Source: Paenibacillus aceti
Lineage (GTDB): Bacteria > Bacillota > Bacilli > Paenibacillales > Paenibacillaceae
Direction: 5' to 3'
Length of the DNA stretch: 64,000 nucleotides
Assembly: GCF_003614185.1 (NCBI RefSeq)
Contig: NZ_KZ987724.1
Location: 1,775,360-1,839,359, forward strand
How positions within the stretch are numbered: position 1 is the stretch's first letter; every line of letters begins with the position of its first letter. The notes beneath the pieces are model-generated. The model did not search any database. It was given only the letters and a program-made list of their open reading frames with translations, and was not told the origin of the DNA. Of the stretch, positions 27,500 to 36,775 are shown piece by piece. The position numbers and the translations under genes were made by a program.

Positions 27500-28066
27500 A
27501 TGAACCGTGTAGAGACGATATTGGAGCATAACCGCCATTTTGTGGCGAACAAAGATTATGAAGCTTATATTACTGATAAATACCCCGATAAGAAGCTGGC
27601 GATCGTCACCTGTATGGATACAAGATTGGTAGAGCTTCTACCCAAAGCGATGAATCTAAGGAATGGCGATGCCAAAATTATCAAAAATGCCGGAGCCCTG
27701 ATCTCACAACCTTTCGGAAGCGTTATGCGTAGTCTTATCGTAGCTATCTATGAGCTGAAAGCGGAGGAAGTGTTCATCGTCGGACACACCGGATGCGGGA
27801 TGGCTGCTATAAACTCGGATAGAGTTATCGAAACGATGCAGGAACGCGGCATTTCGGACGAAGTGCTTAGCACCCTGGAGCATTCCGGGATCAGGTTGAA
27901 CAAATGGCTGCGCGGAGTTACCAATGAGAAGGAAGGCATCATCCATACGGTCGGTATCGTCAAGAACCACCCTCTCCTCCCCGCCAATGTTCCCGTACAT
28001 GGCATGCTGATCGATTCGATGACCGGAGAGCTGGAAGTGATTGTTAACGGATATGAACAAGCCTAG
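27500..28066 (+). CDS. Beta-carbonic anhydrase
   Basis: The 188-residue enzyme interconverts CO2 and bicarbonate. Zinc ligands are visible as C38 and D40 in TCMDTR, and H96 and C99 in GHTGCG. The length and motifs match the short Firmicute clade (YvdA/YtiB-like). ATG at 27500 has AAAGGAGG upstream; a longer in-frame version adds 26 unlikely residues. It is followed by the PatB-type gene 54 bp later, probably in one operon. Confidence 0.94.
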   Translation: MNRVETILEHNRHFVANKDYEAYITDKYPDKKLAIVTCMDTRLVELLPKAMNLRNGDAKIIKNAGALISQPFGSVMRSLIVAIYELKAEEVFIVGHTGCGMAAINSDRVIETMQERGISDEVLSTLEHSGIRLNKWLRGVTNEKEGIIHTVGIVKNHPLLPANVPVHGMLIDSMTGELEVIVNGYEQA

Positions 28067-28120
28067 CTTTCGTTTGCAAGCAAATTTACCGCATGAGCAT
28101 AGAAAGGAAGATAGCAAGCT

Positions 28121-29293
28121 ATGACTTATCATTTTGACGAATTGTATCCACGAAAAGGAACGCTCTCTCTCAAATGGGATCAGAACGAAAGCCTGTTCGG
28201 TGATCCGGATGTTCTACCACTATGGGTAGCCGATATGGATTTCCGCTGTCCGCCTGCCGTTATTGAGACCGTTAAGCAGCGTGCTGAATTAGGGATGTAT
28301 GGCTATACGATCAGAACTGAAGAATACTTAGCCGCCATTACCAGCTGGTTCGAAAGACGCCACAATTGGAAAATCCAGCCTGAGTGGCTGACGGATACGC
28401 CTGGGGTCGTCCCCGCGCTCAGCATCGCCATCCAAGTTCTATCAGAGCCGGGCGATCCAGTGATCGTGCAATCTCCAGTATATAATCCCTTCTACGATGT
28501 CATCCGCCGGAACGACCGGCGCATCGCCGAGAATCCTCTACGACTCCGTGACGGGCGCTATGAAATGGATTATGAGCATCTAGAGAGTCTGATGCGTGAA
28601 GGCGCCAAGTTAATGCTGCTGTGCAGCCCGCATAATCCCGGCGGCCGTGTCTGGGATCGCGACGAACTGGAGAAGCTGGGCCAGCTCTGTGAACAGTATG
28701 ATGTGAAGATCATCAGCGATGAAATCCACTGTGACCTGGTGCTGGCTGATAAGAAGCATGTTCCTCTCGCTTCATTATCCGACTCGATCGCAAAGCTGAC
28801 CGTCAGTTGCCTGGCTCCGTCCAAGACTTTTAATATGCCTGGGCTTAACTCTTCATTCACCTGCATCTCCAACCCGGAGATCAAGCGGCTGTTCGATGAG
28901 CGCATCCAGACCATCGCCGTAGGCGGGGTCAGCTTCTTCGGCCCGCCTGCTACAATTGCAGCCTATAACGAGAGCGAGGATTGGCTCGAAGCACTATTGG
29001 ACTATGTACGTGGCAATATGAACTACGCGGTTTCGTTCATCCATGAACAGCTTCCGATGCTCCGTCCGATCATTTCCGAGGGCACCTACCTGCTATGGGT
29101 GGACTGCCGTGAACTCGGCCTTAGCTCTACTGCCATAAAGCAGTTGATGTACCGTGAAGCCAGGATCGCCTTCAACGAAGGCTCGCTCTATGGCGAGCAA
29201 GGAAGCGGCTTCCTGCGCGTGAACCTCGCTTGTCCGCGCGCTCTGCTCAGCCAAGCATTGGATCAATTCAAAGCTGCCATTGACCGTATTTAA
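28121..29293 (+). CDS. patB: PatB/MalY-family aminotransferase, probable cystathionine beta-lyase
   Basis: The 390-residue fold-type I PLP enzyme starts FDELYPRKGTLSLKWD, typical of PatB. Key segments are PLWVADMDFRCPPAV, SPVYNPFYDVI, LCSPHNPGGRVW, SDEIHCDLVL and the PLP lysine in APSKTFNMPGL. These enzymes cleave C-S bonds of cystathionine or related thioethers. ATG is preceded by AAGGAAG. A strong terminator follows the stop codon. Confidence 0.9.
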   Translation: MTYHFDELYPRKGTLSLKWDQNESLFGDPDVLPLWVADMDFRCPPAVIETVKQRAELGMYGYTIRTEEYLAAITSWFERRHNWKIQPEWLTDTPGVVPALSIAIQVLSEPGDPVIVQSPVYNPFYDVIRRNDRRIAENPLRLRDGRYEMDYEHLESLMREGAKLMLLCSPHNPGGRVWDRDELEKLGQLCEQYDVKIISDEIHCDLVLADKKHVPLASLSDSIAKLTVSCLAPSKTFNMPGLNSSFTCISNPEIKRLFDERIQTIAVGGVSFFGPPATIAAYNESEDWLEALLDYVRGNMNYAVSFIHEQLPMLRPIISEGTYLLWVDCRELGLSSTAIKQLMYREARIAFNEGSLYGEQGSGFLRVNLACPRALLSQALDQFKAAIDRI

Positions 29294-29298
29294 TATTC

Positions 29299-29332
29299 CA
29301 GGGGACCCGAATTGGGTCCCCTGCGTTATTTT
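29299..29332 (+). terminator. Terminator after the PatB gene
   Basis: Perfect 10-bp stem CAGGGGACCC with GGGTCCCCTG, 5-nt loop, then CGTTATTTTA. Confidence 0.85.
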
Positions 29333-29369
29333 ACTACATGATATCGACTCTTCATCGGAGAGGCCTCAC

Positions 29370-29996
29370 TCAGGAGTGCAGCATGCAATACTGCTTCAAT
29401 GAGCTGCCCGGCAGCGAGATCACCTTCACCACATGATAATCATAATGCTCATATAACGGTAAATTCCCTATCGTCTGCGTCTCCAGCGAACAGATGACTT
29501 CTTCCTTATGGCATTTCTCCAATAACGGCCTGATTATCCTGGAAGCATAACCCTGACCCTGATACTGACGCTGTACCGCCAGCATATCCATATGGAGATA
29601 CTTTCGCTTGCCCAGCATGGATAACCAGGATGAGTCCATCTTATGAAGAATGGACAAGCCGCGTATAAATCCGCGAGCTCCGATATAACGGCAAATCGGC
29701 ACGGATTTACAGACAGCGACAGCGATCCGTCTTCTATATTTCATTCTCGAACGAAATGTTCCTGGCTCAAGCTCCGAATGAAATACGAGAGCCACCGCCT
29801 CATATTGCTCCGAAGTGGCTACCACGTCGGAATAAGGATACAACATCTCAATATAATGATTGAAGAAAATACTCAAAACCTGATGCCTTGTCGTCTCATC
29901 AGGCAAAATATACTGATAGAGCGGATCATCCTGGGCAAAGGCCTGCGCCATCACCTCAGCTGCTTTAGGAATATCCTGCCTACCTACTCTAAGCAA
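29370..29996 (-). CDS. GNAT family N-acetyltransferase
   Basis: About 208 residues. The acetyl-CoA motif is seen in LHMDMLAVQRQYQGQGYASRIIRPLLEKC, and the C-terminal YEHYDYHVVKVISLPG is the usual GNAT end. The acceptor is unknown. The predicted start is TTG at 29996; the nearest GAGGTGG is 16 nt upstream, so the true start may differ. It converges with the PatB gene. Confidence 0.83.
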   Translation of the reverse strand: MLRVGRQDIPKAAEVMAQAFAQDDPLYQYILPDETTRHQVLSIFFNHYIEMLYPYSDVVATSEQYEAVALVFHSELEPGTFRSRMKYRRRIAVAVCKSVPICRYIGARGFIRGLSILHKMDSSWLSMLGKRKYLHMDMLAVQRQYQGQGYASRIIRPLLEKCHKEEVICSLETQTIGNLPLYEHYDYHVVKVISLPGSSLKQYCMLHS

Positions 29997-30250
29997 CGTA
30001 CTACAAATAGTTCCACCTCATTAGTGTCATGTCAATTTTACAGCCGCTATGAGACTATTATAGCACTTCTTGAAAGTATTCAGTCTTCCCCATATTTTCT
30101 CCTCTAAGTACGTATACAACGATTCAGCTTATGCCGAAAATGAGTATATATCCCTGCAAATTATCGATGCTATGACGCCATCGTTTGACATCTTCTTTCA
30201 CGACACACCATAATATAGTTACTTGAAGTAACAAGGGAGCCTATTCAATT

Positions 30251-31291
30251 ATGCAACGCATCCGAACGATTATTGGTAAATTACAGCTTAAGAAATGGTT
30301 ATCCACGCTATACCGTATAAAATTGCTGCGGTTTATTCCCCCGATCGTAATTATCGGTCTCGTGTATTGGGAGGGACAGAAGGAATTCAATGTGATTAAT
30401 TGGAACAAAACCTTCTATTATCTGCGGCATATTCACATAGAAACACTATTATTTCTATTTTGCTTCTCGCTCGCTGCTGTCTCTATTATGACTTTGTATG
30501 ACCTGTTGATCCGACGTCACTTCCAGCTTCCGCTGACCCGTTGGCAGACCTTCAGATACGGCTGGGTCGCGAATACTTCCAGCAATTTGCTCGGTTTCGC
30601 CGGTCTGACCGGAGCCGGAATCCGCACAGCGCTGCTCCGCAGCTGCGGAACCTCGTTCCCTATGATCGCAGCCGCCGTCGGCTTCATCTCAACCATACCC
30701 TTCACCGGGTTATCATTGCTCGCCTGGTTCAACATCTTCGGTGTTTTTCCGGCCGGGCAAATCATTGAAGTTCATCGTTGGCTGATATACGCGGTCTGGG
30801 GCTCTGCATTATACCTGCCCTTATTCGTGCTCCTGCAACGGACGACGCTATTCTCCAAGTGGTTCAATCGCAATCGGGGATACATGAAATGGAGCACAAT
30901 CTGTTCAGTGATTACTGTGTCCTTGATGGAGTGGCTGTTCGCAGGCCTGACCTTCTGGTTCATCTGTGTGGCCTTCTTTCCCAGCCTGTCCTTCCCGGCC
31001 ATCTTCGGGATCTACATCGTTGCTGCGATCGCCGGCATGATTAGTATGATGCCTAGCGGAATCGGAGGCTTCGATCTGATCGCCTTGCTGGGATTGCAGT
31101 TGCTGGGTCAGTCGCCGGAGAAGAGCGCGGTCGTGCTGATCCTGTTCAGAATTCTGTATTATATTCTACCGTGGTTGATCGGCCTTATCATGGTCGCCAT
31201 CGAATGGTTATTCGATCGTAAGAAGCGTCCGGCAGTCGCATGCTGCAAGGAGTCTAAAGAGGAACATGAGGAGCAACTACTTGGAAAATAA
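30251..31291 (+). CDS. Multi-pass membrane protein, YbhN/UPF0104 (lysylphosphatidylglycerol synthase TM-like)
   Basis: The 346-residue protein has about eight membrane helices and the family motifs LPLTRWQTFRYGWVANTSSNLLGFAGLTGAGIR and MPSGIGGFDLIALLGL. It matches the N-terminal flippase-like half of MprF and stand-alone YbhN proteins and has no catalytic lysyl-transfer domain. A role in lipid movement or envelope stress is inferred from the family. It ends in a basic tail. It converges with the HD-GYP gene at a shared terminator. Confidence 0.85.
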   Translation: MQRIRTIIGKLQLKKWLSTLYRIKLLRFIPPIVIIGLVYWEGQKEFNVINWNKTFYYLRHIHIETLLFLFCFSLAAVSIMTLYDLLIRRHFQLPLTRWQTFRYGWVANTSSNLLGFAGLTGAGIRTALLRSCGTSFPMIAAAVGFISTIPFTGLSLLAWFNIFGVFPAGQIIEVHRWLIYAVWGSALYLPLFVLLQRTTLFSKWFNRNRGYMKWSTICSVITVSLMEWLFAGLTFWFICVAFFPSLSFPAIFGIYIVAAIAGMISMMPSGIGGFDLIALLGLQLLGQSPEKSAVVLILFRILYYILPWLIGLIMVAIEWLFDRKKRPAVACCKESKEEHEEQLLGK

Positions 31292-31332
31292 AACAAGGCC
31301 GCTGCGCGGAGGAGTCCGTGAGCGGCCTTGTT
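31288..31332. terminator. Bidirectional terminator between convergent genes
   Basis: Perfect 12-bp stem AACAAGGCCGCT with AGCGGCCTTGTT. It serves the plus-strand membrane protein gene and the minus-strand HD-GYP gene. Confidence 0.88.
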
Positions 31333-31338
31333 AGCTGA

Positions 31339-32382
31339 TTACATAAATACATCAACAATCTGGATATTCCGTTCTGTAGAAAGGTCATAAAATTTCTGTT
31401 CCGATTGCACTAATGGCCGGAAAATATCCGATGGATTCGTCCAGACAATCGTCGCCAGCTGGTCGTCACTAAGCCGTACCTTCTTGCCGATAAAGCTAGG
31501 CAGCAGGTTGCGCGTCAGAGCCTGAACAGCCCGCTCATTCAACACGCCGAAGCCAAGCTCATATACCTTGCGGAGCACAGTCAGCAGTGCTGGCTTATTG
31601 CCCTCACTATCCGGCGCGGTCATATCAACATATGCATTCGCCACCGCTACAATTTGCGCATAGGGATGAATCTGTTCCTTATGCAATCCATCCGGGTGAC
31701 CGGAGCCGTTCTCCCGCTCATGATGCTGCAGAGCTACTAGAGCGATCGGCTCATCGGACATCGACTCGCGGATGATATCGTAACCGTACTTCGTATGCTT
31801 CCTTAGCTCCGCCTTCTCCTCAGCGGACAGTGGATGCGTGCTGTTGCGAATTTCCTGGGGAACCTGACATTTCCCTATATCATGCAAATAACCTGCTTTA
31901 CTGATCGTCATGCATTCTTCCTTGGTGTAGCCGAGCCATGAAGCGATGTAATAAGACAGTAGTCCTACCTGCAGGGAGTGATTATAAATATTAACATCTT
32001 CCTGTCCAAAATAGATCAACAAGGATACTACATCCTTCTTCTCATCGATGACCTCCAGCATAGGCTGCAGCTTGTTATCCACCATCGCCTGATTGAACTT
32101 CCCGGTCGTCAGTGCCTCTAGGAATATCGACTGATATCCTTGCACCGTCATATCAAAGTTTTCCTGTAATCGGCTGGAGAATCCACTGCGATCCAGACCA
32201 AATAGCGCTGAAGAATCCACCCGAGGCTCGATATCGATATAATCGATGCTCTGTCTGTACAGAAGAGCGATTTCCTCTTTATGTATGCTTGTACCTTTCG
32301 GCAATACGTGAAGCCCGGCGCGATTGAATATGTCGGATTTCAACCGGTCTCCATCTTTTAGATCCGTAATATGCATTTTCAT
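31339..32382 (-). CDS. HD-GYP domain phosphodiesterase (probable c-di-GMP hydrolase)
   Basis: The 347-residue protein has an N-terminal helical segment and a C-terminal HD-GYP domain: HSLQVGLLSYY, YLHDIGKCQVP, HTKYGYDIIRE and HHERENGSGHPDG. In the last motif the GYP triplet reads GHP, a known variant, so activity on c-di-GMP is likely but not certain. There is no receiver or membrane domain. ATG has GGAGG 9 nt upstream. Confidence 0.87.
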   Translation of the reverse strand: MKMHITDLKDGDRLKSDIFNRAGLHVLPKGTSIHKEEIALLYRQSIDYIDIEPRVDSSALFGLDRSGFSSRLQENFDMTVQGYQSIFLEALTTGKFNQAMVDNKLQPMLEVIDEKKDVVSLLIYFGQEDVNIYNHSLQVGLLSYYIASWLGYTKEECMTISKAGYLHDIGKCQVPQEIRNSTHPLSAEEKAELRKHTKYGYDIIRESMSDEPIALVALQHHERENGSGHPDGLHKEQIHPYAQIVAVANAYVDMTAPDSEGNKPALLTVLRKVYELGFGVLNERAVQALTRNLLPSFIGKKVRLSDDQLATIVWTNPSDIFRPLVQSEQKFYDLSTERNIQIVDVFM

Positions 32383-32610
32383 TCATATCAGCCTCCTCTC
32401 GACAAATTTATAGGCCTTCCTAGACGTTAAGATCTATACGTAAGATGTATGTAACAGACTCCCGATACTAAATGTACTACTGCAATATTAATATCGAATA
32501 ATAATAGCCGTATCTTAATAGTTCTAAAGATTCATTTGCATAAAACCCCCTCTCATCGCAAACCTTATAGGTACCATTACATAATTTTGGATGGGAAGGA
32601 GAAGTTGTCT

Positions 32611-34200
32611 ATGTCGCCATGGGGACGCAAGAAGCGGATGCAGGATAAGAATAAAAAAGTATCGGCAAAAGAAACCGGACACCCCCCAAACACCGAGTGG
32701 CCTGTGCTGGAAACAGACGTTAGCGATCTCAAGCCACGCCTTAATTGGTTCAAGAAACAATTCAGCAATTGTTCAGATATTATTTTCCGGGAATTCACCT
32801 TGCCATCCGGGCAGAGCTGCGCATTGATTTACTTCAATGGAATGATAGATCAGAATTCACTTCAGCACTTCATATTGCAGGATTTGTTAACGGTAGCTTC
32901 GGAAACTGAAGATATATATAAAACTCTCTTTGAGCGTAAATCACTCTCCGTCTCGAACTATACGATCACAGTTGATTTGAATGAATGCCTAACCCACATC
33001 TTAAGCTCCTGCGCTTCGCTCATTATCGATGGCGATAGACGCATGATCAATTTTGAGGTGGCCTCTTATGCGACCCGCTCGATCGAAGAGACACCGAATG
33101 AATCGATTATTCGCGGCTCCAGGGAATCTTTCATCGAGGACCTGCCGACCAATTTAACGATATTACGCCGCCATTTGAAGACGCCGGCATTAAAGACAGA
33201 AAGCATCGTAGTAGGCAGAAAAACGCAAACCCCGGTCGTTATCAGCTACATCGAAGGGGTATGCAAGCCAGAACTGATCGCCGAGCTAAAGCGCAGATTA
33301 TCCTATATACAAATCGATGGAATCGTAAACTCCTACTATATCGAAGAGTTCATCAAAGACAATCCGTATTCGCCATTCCCTCAGGTTGAATATACGGAAA
33401 GACCGGATACATTAATCGCCTCCCTGCAGGAAGGAAGGGTGGCTATTCTGCTTAATGGGACTCCAGTCTGTCTGCTGGCTCCGGTTACACTGACGATGCT
33501 GATGCAGGCGCCGGATGATTATAGTATGTGGTTTATCGCCGCTTCCTGGATCCGGATCACCCGCTATATCTTCTTGCTGATTTCCTTGCTGCTGCCATCA
33601 CTATACATTGCGATCACGACATTCCATCCGCAGATGATCCCCTATCCGCTGCTCATCACAATCGCCTCCTCACGGGAAATCGTTCCGTTCCCGGTGATCT
33701 ATGAGGCATTTATTATGGAGATCGCCTTCGAAGCGCTACGGGAAGCATCGATCCGGATTCCGAAATCGATCGGTCAGGCGGTATCGATTATTGGAGCGTT
33801 GATCATCGGCACTGCCGCTGTGCAGGCCGGCATTATCTCCGCCGCGATGGTCATTATCGTATCCTTGACCGGAATCGCTTCGTTCATTATGCCGCACTAT
33901 GATCTCGGGATTGCCATCAGAATACTGCGCTTCCCGGTTATGATCCTGGCCTCGATGTTCGGACTTTATGGAATCGCCTGCGGATTAATTTTTCTCTATA
34001 TCCATCTGGTCAATTTGAAATCATTCGGCGTGCCCTACTTGTCTCCATTCACTCCGCTGGTGAAGGATGATCTGGTAGATACAGTGATACGGCTGCCATG
34101 GACTATGATGCGTACCCGTTCTCCATTGACATCTAATAATCGGCACAGGGTGGCGAGGAATGCGCGGGGATGGGTCCGGCCAAAGGGGGAAAATGAATGA
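32611..34200 (+). CDS. gerA-like: Spore germination receptor subunit A (GerA family)
   Basis: The 529-residue A subunit has a soluble N-terminal part (residues 1-300), with NTD motifs such as DYLPTNLTILRRHLKTPALKTE-like LRRHLKTP and VVISYIEGVC, and a membrane part with five to six helices (YIFLLISLLLPSLYIAITTF, QAVSIIGALIIGTAAVQAGI). It senses nutrients in the spore inner membrane with subunits B and C. ATG at 32611 has AAGGAG 9 nt upstream. It is the first gene of a four-gene operon and overlaps gerC by 4 bp (ATGA). Confidence 0.94.
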   Translation: MSPWGRKKRMQDKNKKVSAKETGHPPNTEWPVLETDVSDLKPRLNWFKKQFSNCSDIIFREFTLPSGQSCALIYFNGMIDQNSLQHFILQDLLTVASETEDIYKTLFERKSLSVSNYTITVDLNECLTHILSSCASLIIDGDRRMINFEVASYATRSIEETPNESIIRGSRESFIEDLPTNLTILRRHLKTPALKTESIVVGRKTQTPVVISYIEGVCKPELIAELKRRLSYIQIDGIVNSYYIEEFIKDNPYSPFPQVEYTERPDTLIASLQEGRVAILLNGTPVCLLAPVTLTMLMQAPDDYSMWFIAASWIRITRYIFLLISLLLPSLYIAITTFHPQMIPYPLLITIASSREIVPFPVIYEAFIMEIAFEALREASIRIPKSIGQAVSIIGALIIGTAAVQAGIISAAMVIIVSLTGIASFIMPHYDLGIAIRILRFPVMILASMFGLYGIACGLIFLYIHLVNLKSFGVPYLSPFTPLVKDDLVDTVIRLPWTMMRTRSPLTSNNRHRVARNARGWVRPKGENE

Positions 34201-35393
34201 AGAAATCGCTAGCATGTCTATGCACTACAATTCTCACGATACTCCCCCTCCTCGTACTGAGCGGATGCTGGTCGGCTACAGAATTGAATAATCGGGCCTT
34301 CCCAACGATTATGACCGTCGATTTGCTGGAGGATGGATATCTGGAAGTCGCACTTGGGTTCCCTCTCCCTAACCGGATGATTCCAAGTCAGACGGGCGGA
34401 TCCAACAGTGGCGTGGGAGAGCCGTTCACTTTCATATCCAGAAAAGGCAAGAAAATAGGGGAAATTCTACGGGATATTCAATTGGATGCCACCAGGGATA
34501 TCTTCTTTGGCCAAACTCGGGTCGTGGTCATTGGCCGACGCCTCGCCTCGCAGGGCATAAGTCCTGTCATTGATCTGATCAGCCGCCAACCGAATTTCCA
34601 TATTAGCGCCAACCTGTTCGTGACTGAGCAGGACGTCAAGGATATCCGAATGACTCCGACGGTATCGGAGCGCTTCGTCTCGACGGTACTCACCAAGTTC
34701 ATCGATGATAAGCTGACCATTAATGCGACAGTGAAGAACTTCCTGATGTCCAATCCCAGAACCTCTGCTATTCTTCTCCCGCAGATTGGCTTCAGAAAGC
34801 TGGAAGAAATCGAGGTAACCACTCCAGGCAGGGATTACTGGATCAGTTCAGAAGGCGCCGTCATGATGTCCAACGGCAAGATGATCAGCGATCGGCATCT
34901 GACCAATGAAGAGCTCAGAGGCGCTCTATGGATCACTTCACAAATTGATTCCGCCATCTCATCGATCAAATCGCCGACTGATCAACGGGAGGTTACTATT
35001 AAAATCAATAATATTCGCACCAAGATTAAGCCTACGATCAAAAATAACAAAATCGCCTTCGAGCTCAAAAGTACAGGAAATGCCTATCTGTTCTCTTCCG
35101 ATTCCGATCTCGATGTCAAGGATACCAGGGCAGTCGAAGAGCTCCAAAATACATTGAACAAGGATTTGGAAGGGCTGATACGCCAAACTTTTGAAACTAC
35201 CAAGCAGGCAAAATGCGATGTATTCCGGCTCAGTGACTATTTGGATTGGAGATACCCGAAAATATGGGAAAAACTGCAGGATCAATGGGGTGAATACTAT
35301 GCTAAGAAACTTCCTATTGATATCGACGTAGATATCACCATTAATCGTACAGGAACCTTCTACCAATCCACACAGCAAATCAGGAATTATTAA
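34197..35393 (+). CDS. gerC-like: Spore germination lipoprotein subunit C (Ger(x)C family)
   Basis: The 398-residue protein has a lipoprotein signal peptide with lipobox LSGC, followed by WSATELNNRAFP, the Ger(x)C signature. The three GerC domains follow, for example FFGQTRVVVIGRRLASQG and DYWISSEGAVMMSNGKM. It is expected on the outer face of the spore inner membrane, anchored by lipid. Its ATG overlaps the gerA stop (ATGA). Confidence 0.95.
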   Translation: MKKSLACLCTTILTILPLLVLSGCWSATELNNRAFPTIMTVDLLEDGYLEVALGFPLPNRMIPSQTGGSNSGVGEPFTFISRKGKKIGEILRDIQLDATRDIFFGQTRVVVIGRRLASQGISPVIDLISRQPNFHISANLFVTEQDVKDIRMTPTVSERFVSTVLTKFIDDKLTINATVKNFLMSNPRTSAILLPQIGFRKLEEIEVTTPGRDYWISSEGAVMMSNGKMISDRHLTNEELRGALWITSQIDSAISSIKSPTDQREVTIKINNIRTKIKPTIKNNKIAFELKSTGNAYLFSSDSDLDVKDTRAVEELQNTLNKDLEGLIRQTFETTKQAKCDVFRLSDYLDWRYPKIWEKLQDQWGEYYAKKLPIDIDVDITINRTGTFYQSTQQIRNY

Positions 35394-35410
35394 GCTTCGG
35401 AGGAAAGATT

Positions 35411-35602
35411 ATGGTCTGGATCGGGTTAATCTTCACCGTGATTATTATCTTTAACTGGTTCGAACAACGGAAGCAGCAAGCGGATCTTAAGAAAAGGTTC
35501 ATCGTTCTGTCAATCACGATCACATTCCTTATCTTGAGTGAGCTGCTGTACGCTTTTAAGGATCAATTTAATGTATTTCAAATGTTGGAAGGAGTGCTGT
35601 GA
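35411..35602 (+). CDS. Small two-helix membrane protein, probable germinant receptor D subunit
   Basis: The 63-residue protein has two membrane helices (VWIGLIFTVIIIFNWF and FIVLSITITFLILSELLYAF) separated by a charged turn, EQRKQQADLKKR. Its size, topology and place between gerC and gerB match the small D subunits known beside some Bacillus GerA-type receptors (for example GerUD of B. megaterium), which modulate germination. The ribosome site is GGAGGAAAG. Function is inferred from position and shape, since such small proteins share little sequence. Confidence 0.7.
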   Translation: MVWIGLIFTVIIIFNWFEQRKQQADLKKRFIVLSITITFLILSELLYAFKDQFNVFQMLEGVL

Positions 35603-35603
35603 C

Positions 35604-36707
35604 ATGAGAAAAATTACTGCATTGCAGGTTTTCACGCTGTACAGCTTGTCTATGTATACGACATTCACAGCCTTCCTTATAAACCCGCTAGCCTCAAATA
35701 GTAAATACTCCTCCCTGCTCGCCTCGCTCATAGGACCGATTCTGGCCTGGATATTGATCTACCCTGCCCTGAAGGTGACCAAGGCAAAACCTGATCAATT
35801 CATCATTGTGTATGGGCATGAGCTCGTTGGTAAGTGGCTGCATATCATCTGTATGCTGATGATCGTCATTGTAAATCTTGTGCTGGGCGCAACCACCTTA
35901 CGGCAGATGTCTGATTTTCTGCTGACGGAATATTTGATCGGCACCCCGTCCTGGGCCGTTCTACTGTTGTTCAGCCTGACCGTCGCTTATGCGGTCTATT
36001 CAGGAATCTCGACCATTTTCAGAGCGTCCCAGGGAATATTCCTGCTCAGTGCTCTGGCCTATCTGTTGATTCCGATTTTCGCTTCCAGCGAAGTGAATGC
36101 AGCCATGATCCCAGCTTTTTTTACCCATCTGGATATGAAGCATTTCGGGGACGGACTATATCTGAATCTGGCCATGTTCGGGGAGATCGCCTTCCTATTC
36201 CTGCTGAGGCCTTACTTGAAAACCCCGGACAAATCTTACCGGTCGCTCCTGGGAGCTGTCCTATTTGCTGTTTTTATTAATTTGACCCATCTATTCCTGG
36301 TCTTAACCTCCTTCGGACCTGAGGTTACCAGCAATATGTCTTACCCTGATCTGGAGCTGATCGCCTTCATTCAGACCGGATCATTCCTGCAGACAGGGGA
36401 CCCGATCCTGATCATCCTATGGCTAACGAGCCTGTTCGTAAAAATATGCTTCACCCTATTCATGTCAGCGATTGGCCTCGCACAGCTTGTCAAGGTGATG
36501 GATCACCGTCCATTCGCGCTACCCGTGACCGCCTTCACGACGATGCTATCCATCATTCTGGTCCGGACGCAAGTCGAGTTGAATGAACTCGTCTCCGGCA
36601 AACTGCCTGGGCTTCTGATCGTTTGTGAGATTGTAATTCCGATCATATACTGGATCGGCCTTTTTATCCGCAACCTCACCCACAAGCATAAAGAGCAGCG
36701 AACCTGA
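35604..36707 (+). CDS. gerB-like: Spore germination receptor subunit B (GerAB/GRKB endospore permease family)
   Basis: The 367-residue integral membrane protein has about ten helices and APC-transporter-like features: MRKITALQVFTLYSLSMYTTFTAFLINPL at the start and GEIAFLFLLRPYL in the middle. It is expected to bind the germinant. ATG at 35604 lies 1 bp after the preceding stop, with GGAAGGAG upstream. It ends the operon and is followed by a strong terminator. Confidence 0.92.
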   Translation: MRKITALQVFTLYSLSMYTTFTAFLINPLASNSKYSSLLASLIGPILAWILIYPALKVTKAKPDQFIIVYGHELVGKWLHIICMLMIVIVNLVLGATTLRQMSDFLLTEYLIGTPSWAVLLLFSLTVAYAVYSGISTIFRASQGIFLLSALAYLLIPIFASSEVNAAMIPAFFTHLDMKHFGDGLYLNLAMFGEIAFLFLLRPYLKTPDKSYRSLLGAVLFAVFINLTHLFLVLTSFGPEVTSNMSYPDLELIAFIQTGSFLQTGDPILIILWLTSLFVKICFTLFMSAIGLAQLVKVMDHRPFALPVTAFTTMLSIILVRTQVELNELVSGKLPGLLIVCEIVIPIIYWIGLFIRNLTHKHKEQRT

Positions 36708-36708
36708 A

Positions 36709-36745
36709 CAAGTCGCTCCGAAAGCGGAGCGACTTGAGCGCATTT
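36709..36745. terminator. Terminator after the ger operon, shared with the prohibitin gene
   Basis: Perfect 12-bp stem CAAGTCGCTCCG with CGGAGCGACTTG, 4-nt loop, then GCGCATTTTAT. It lies between converging genes. Confidence 0.82.
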
Positions 36746-36775
36746 TATAGGGAATAGTTGAATTGAACTTAGTTT

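Noticed and set aside
32480-32610. A sigma-G promoter for the ger operon
   Set aside because: Expected biologically, but I could not find both TGAATA- and CATACTA-like boxes at correct spacing.
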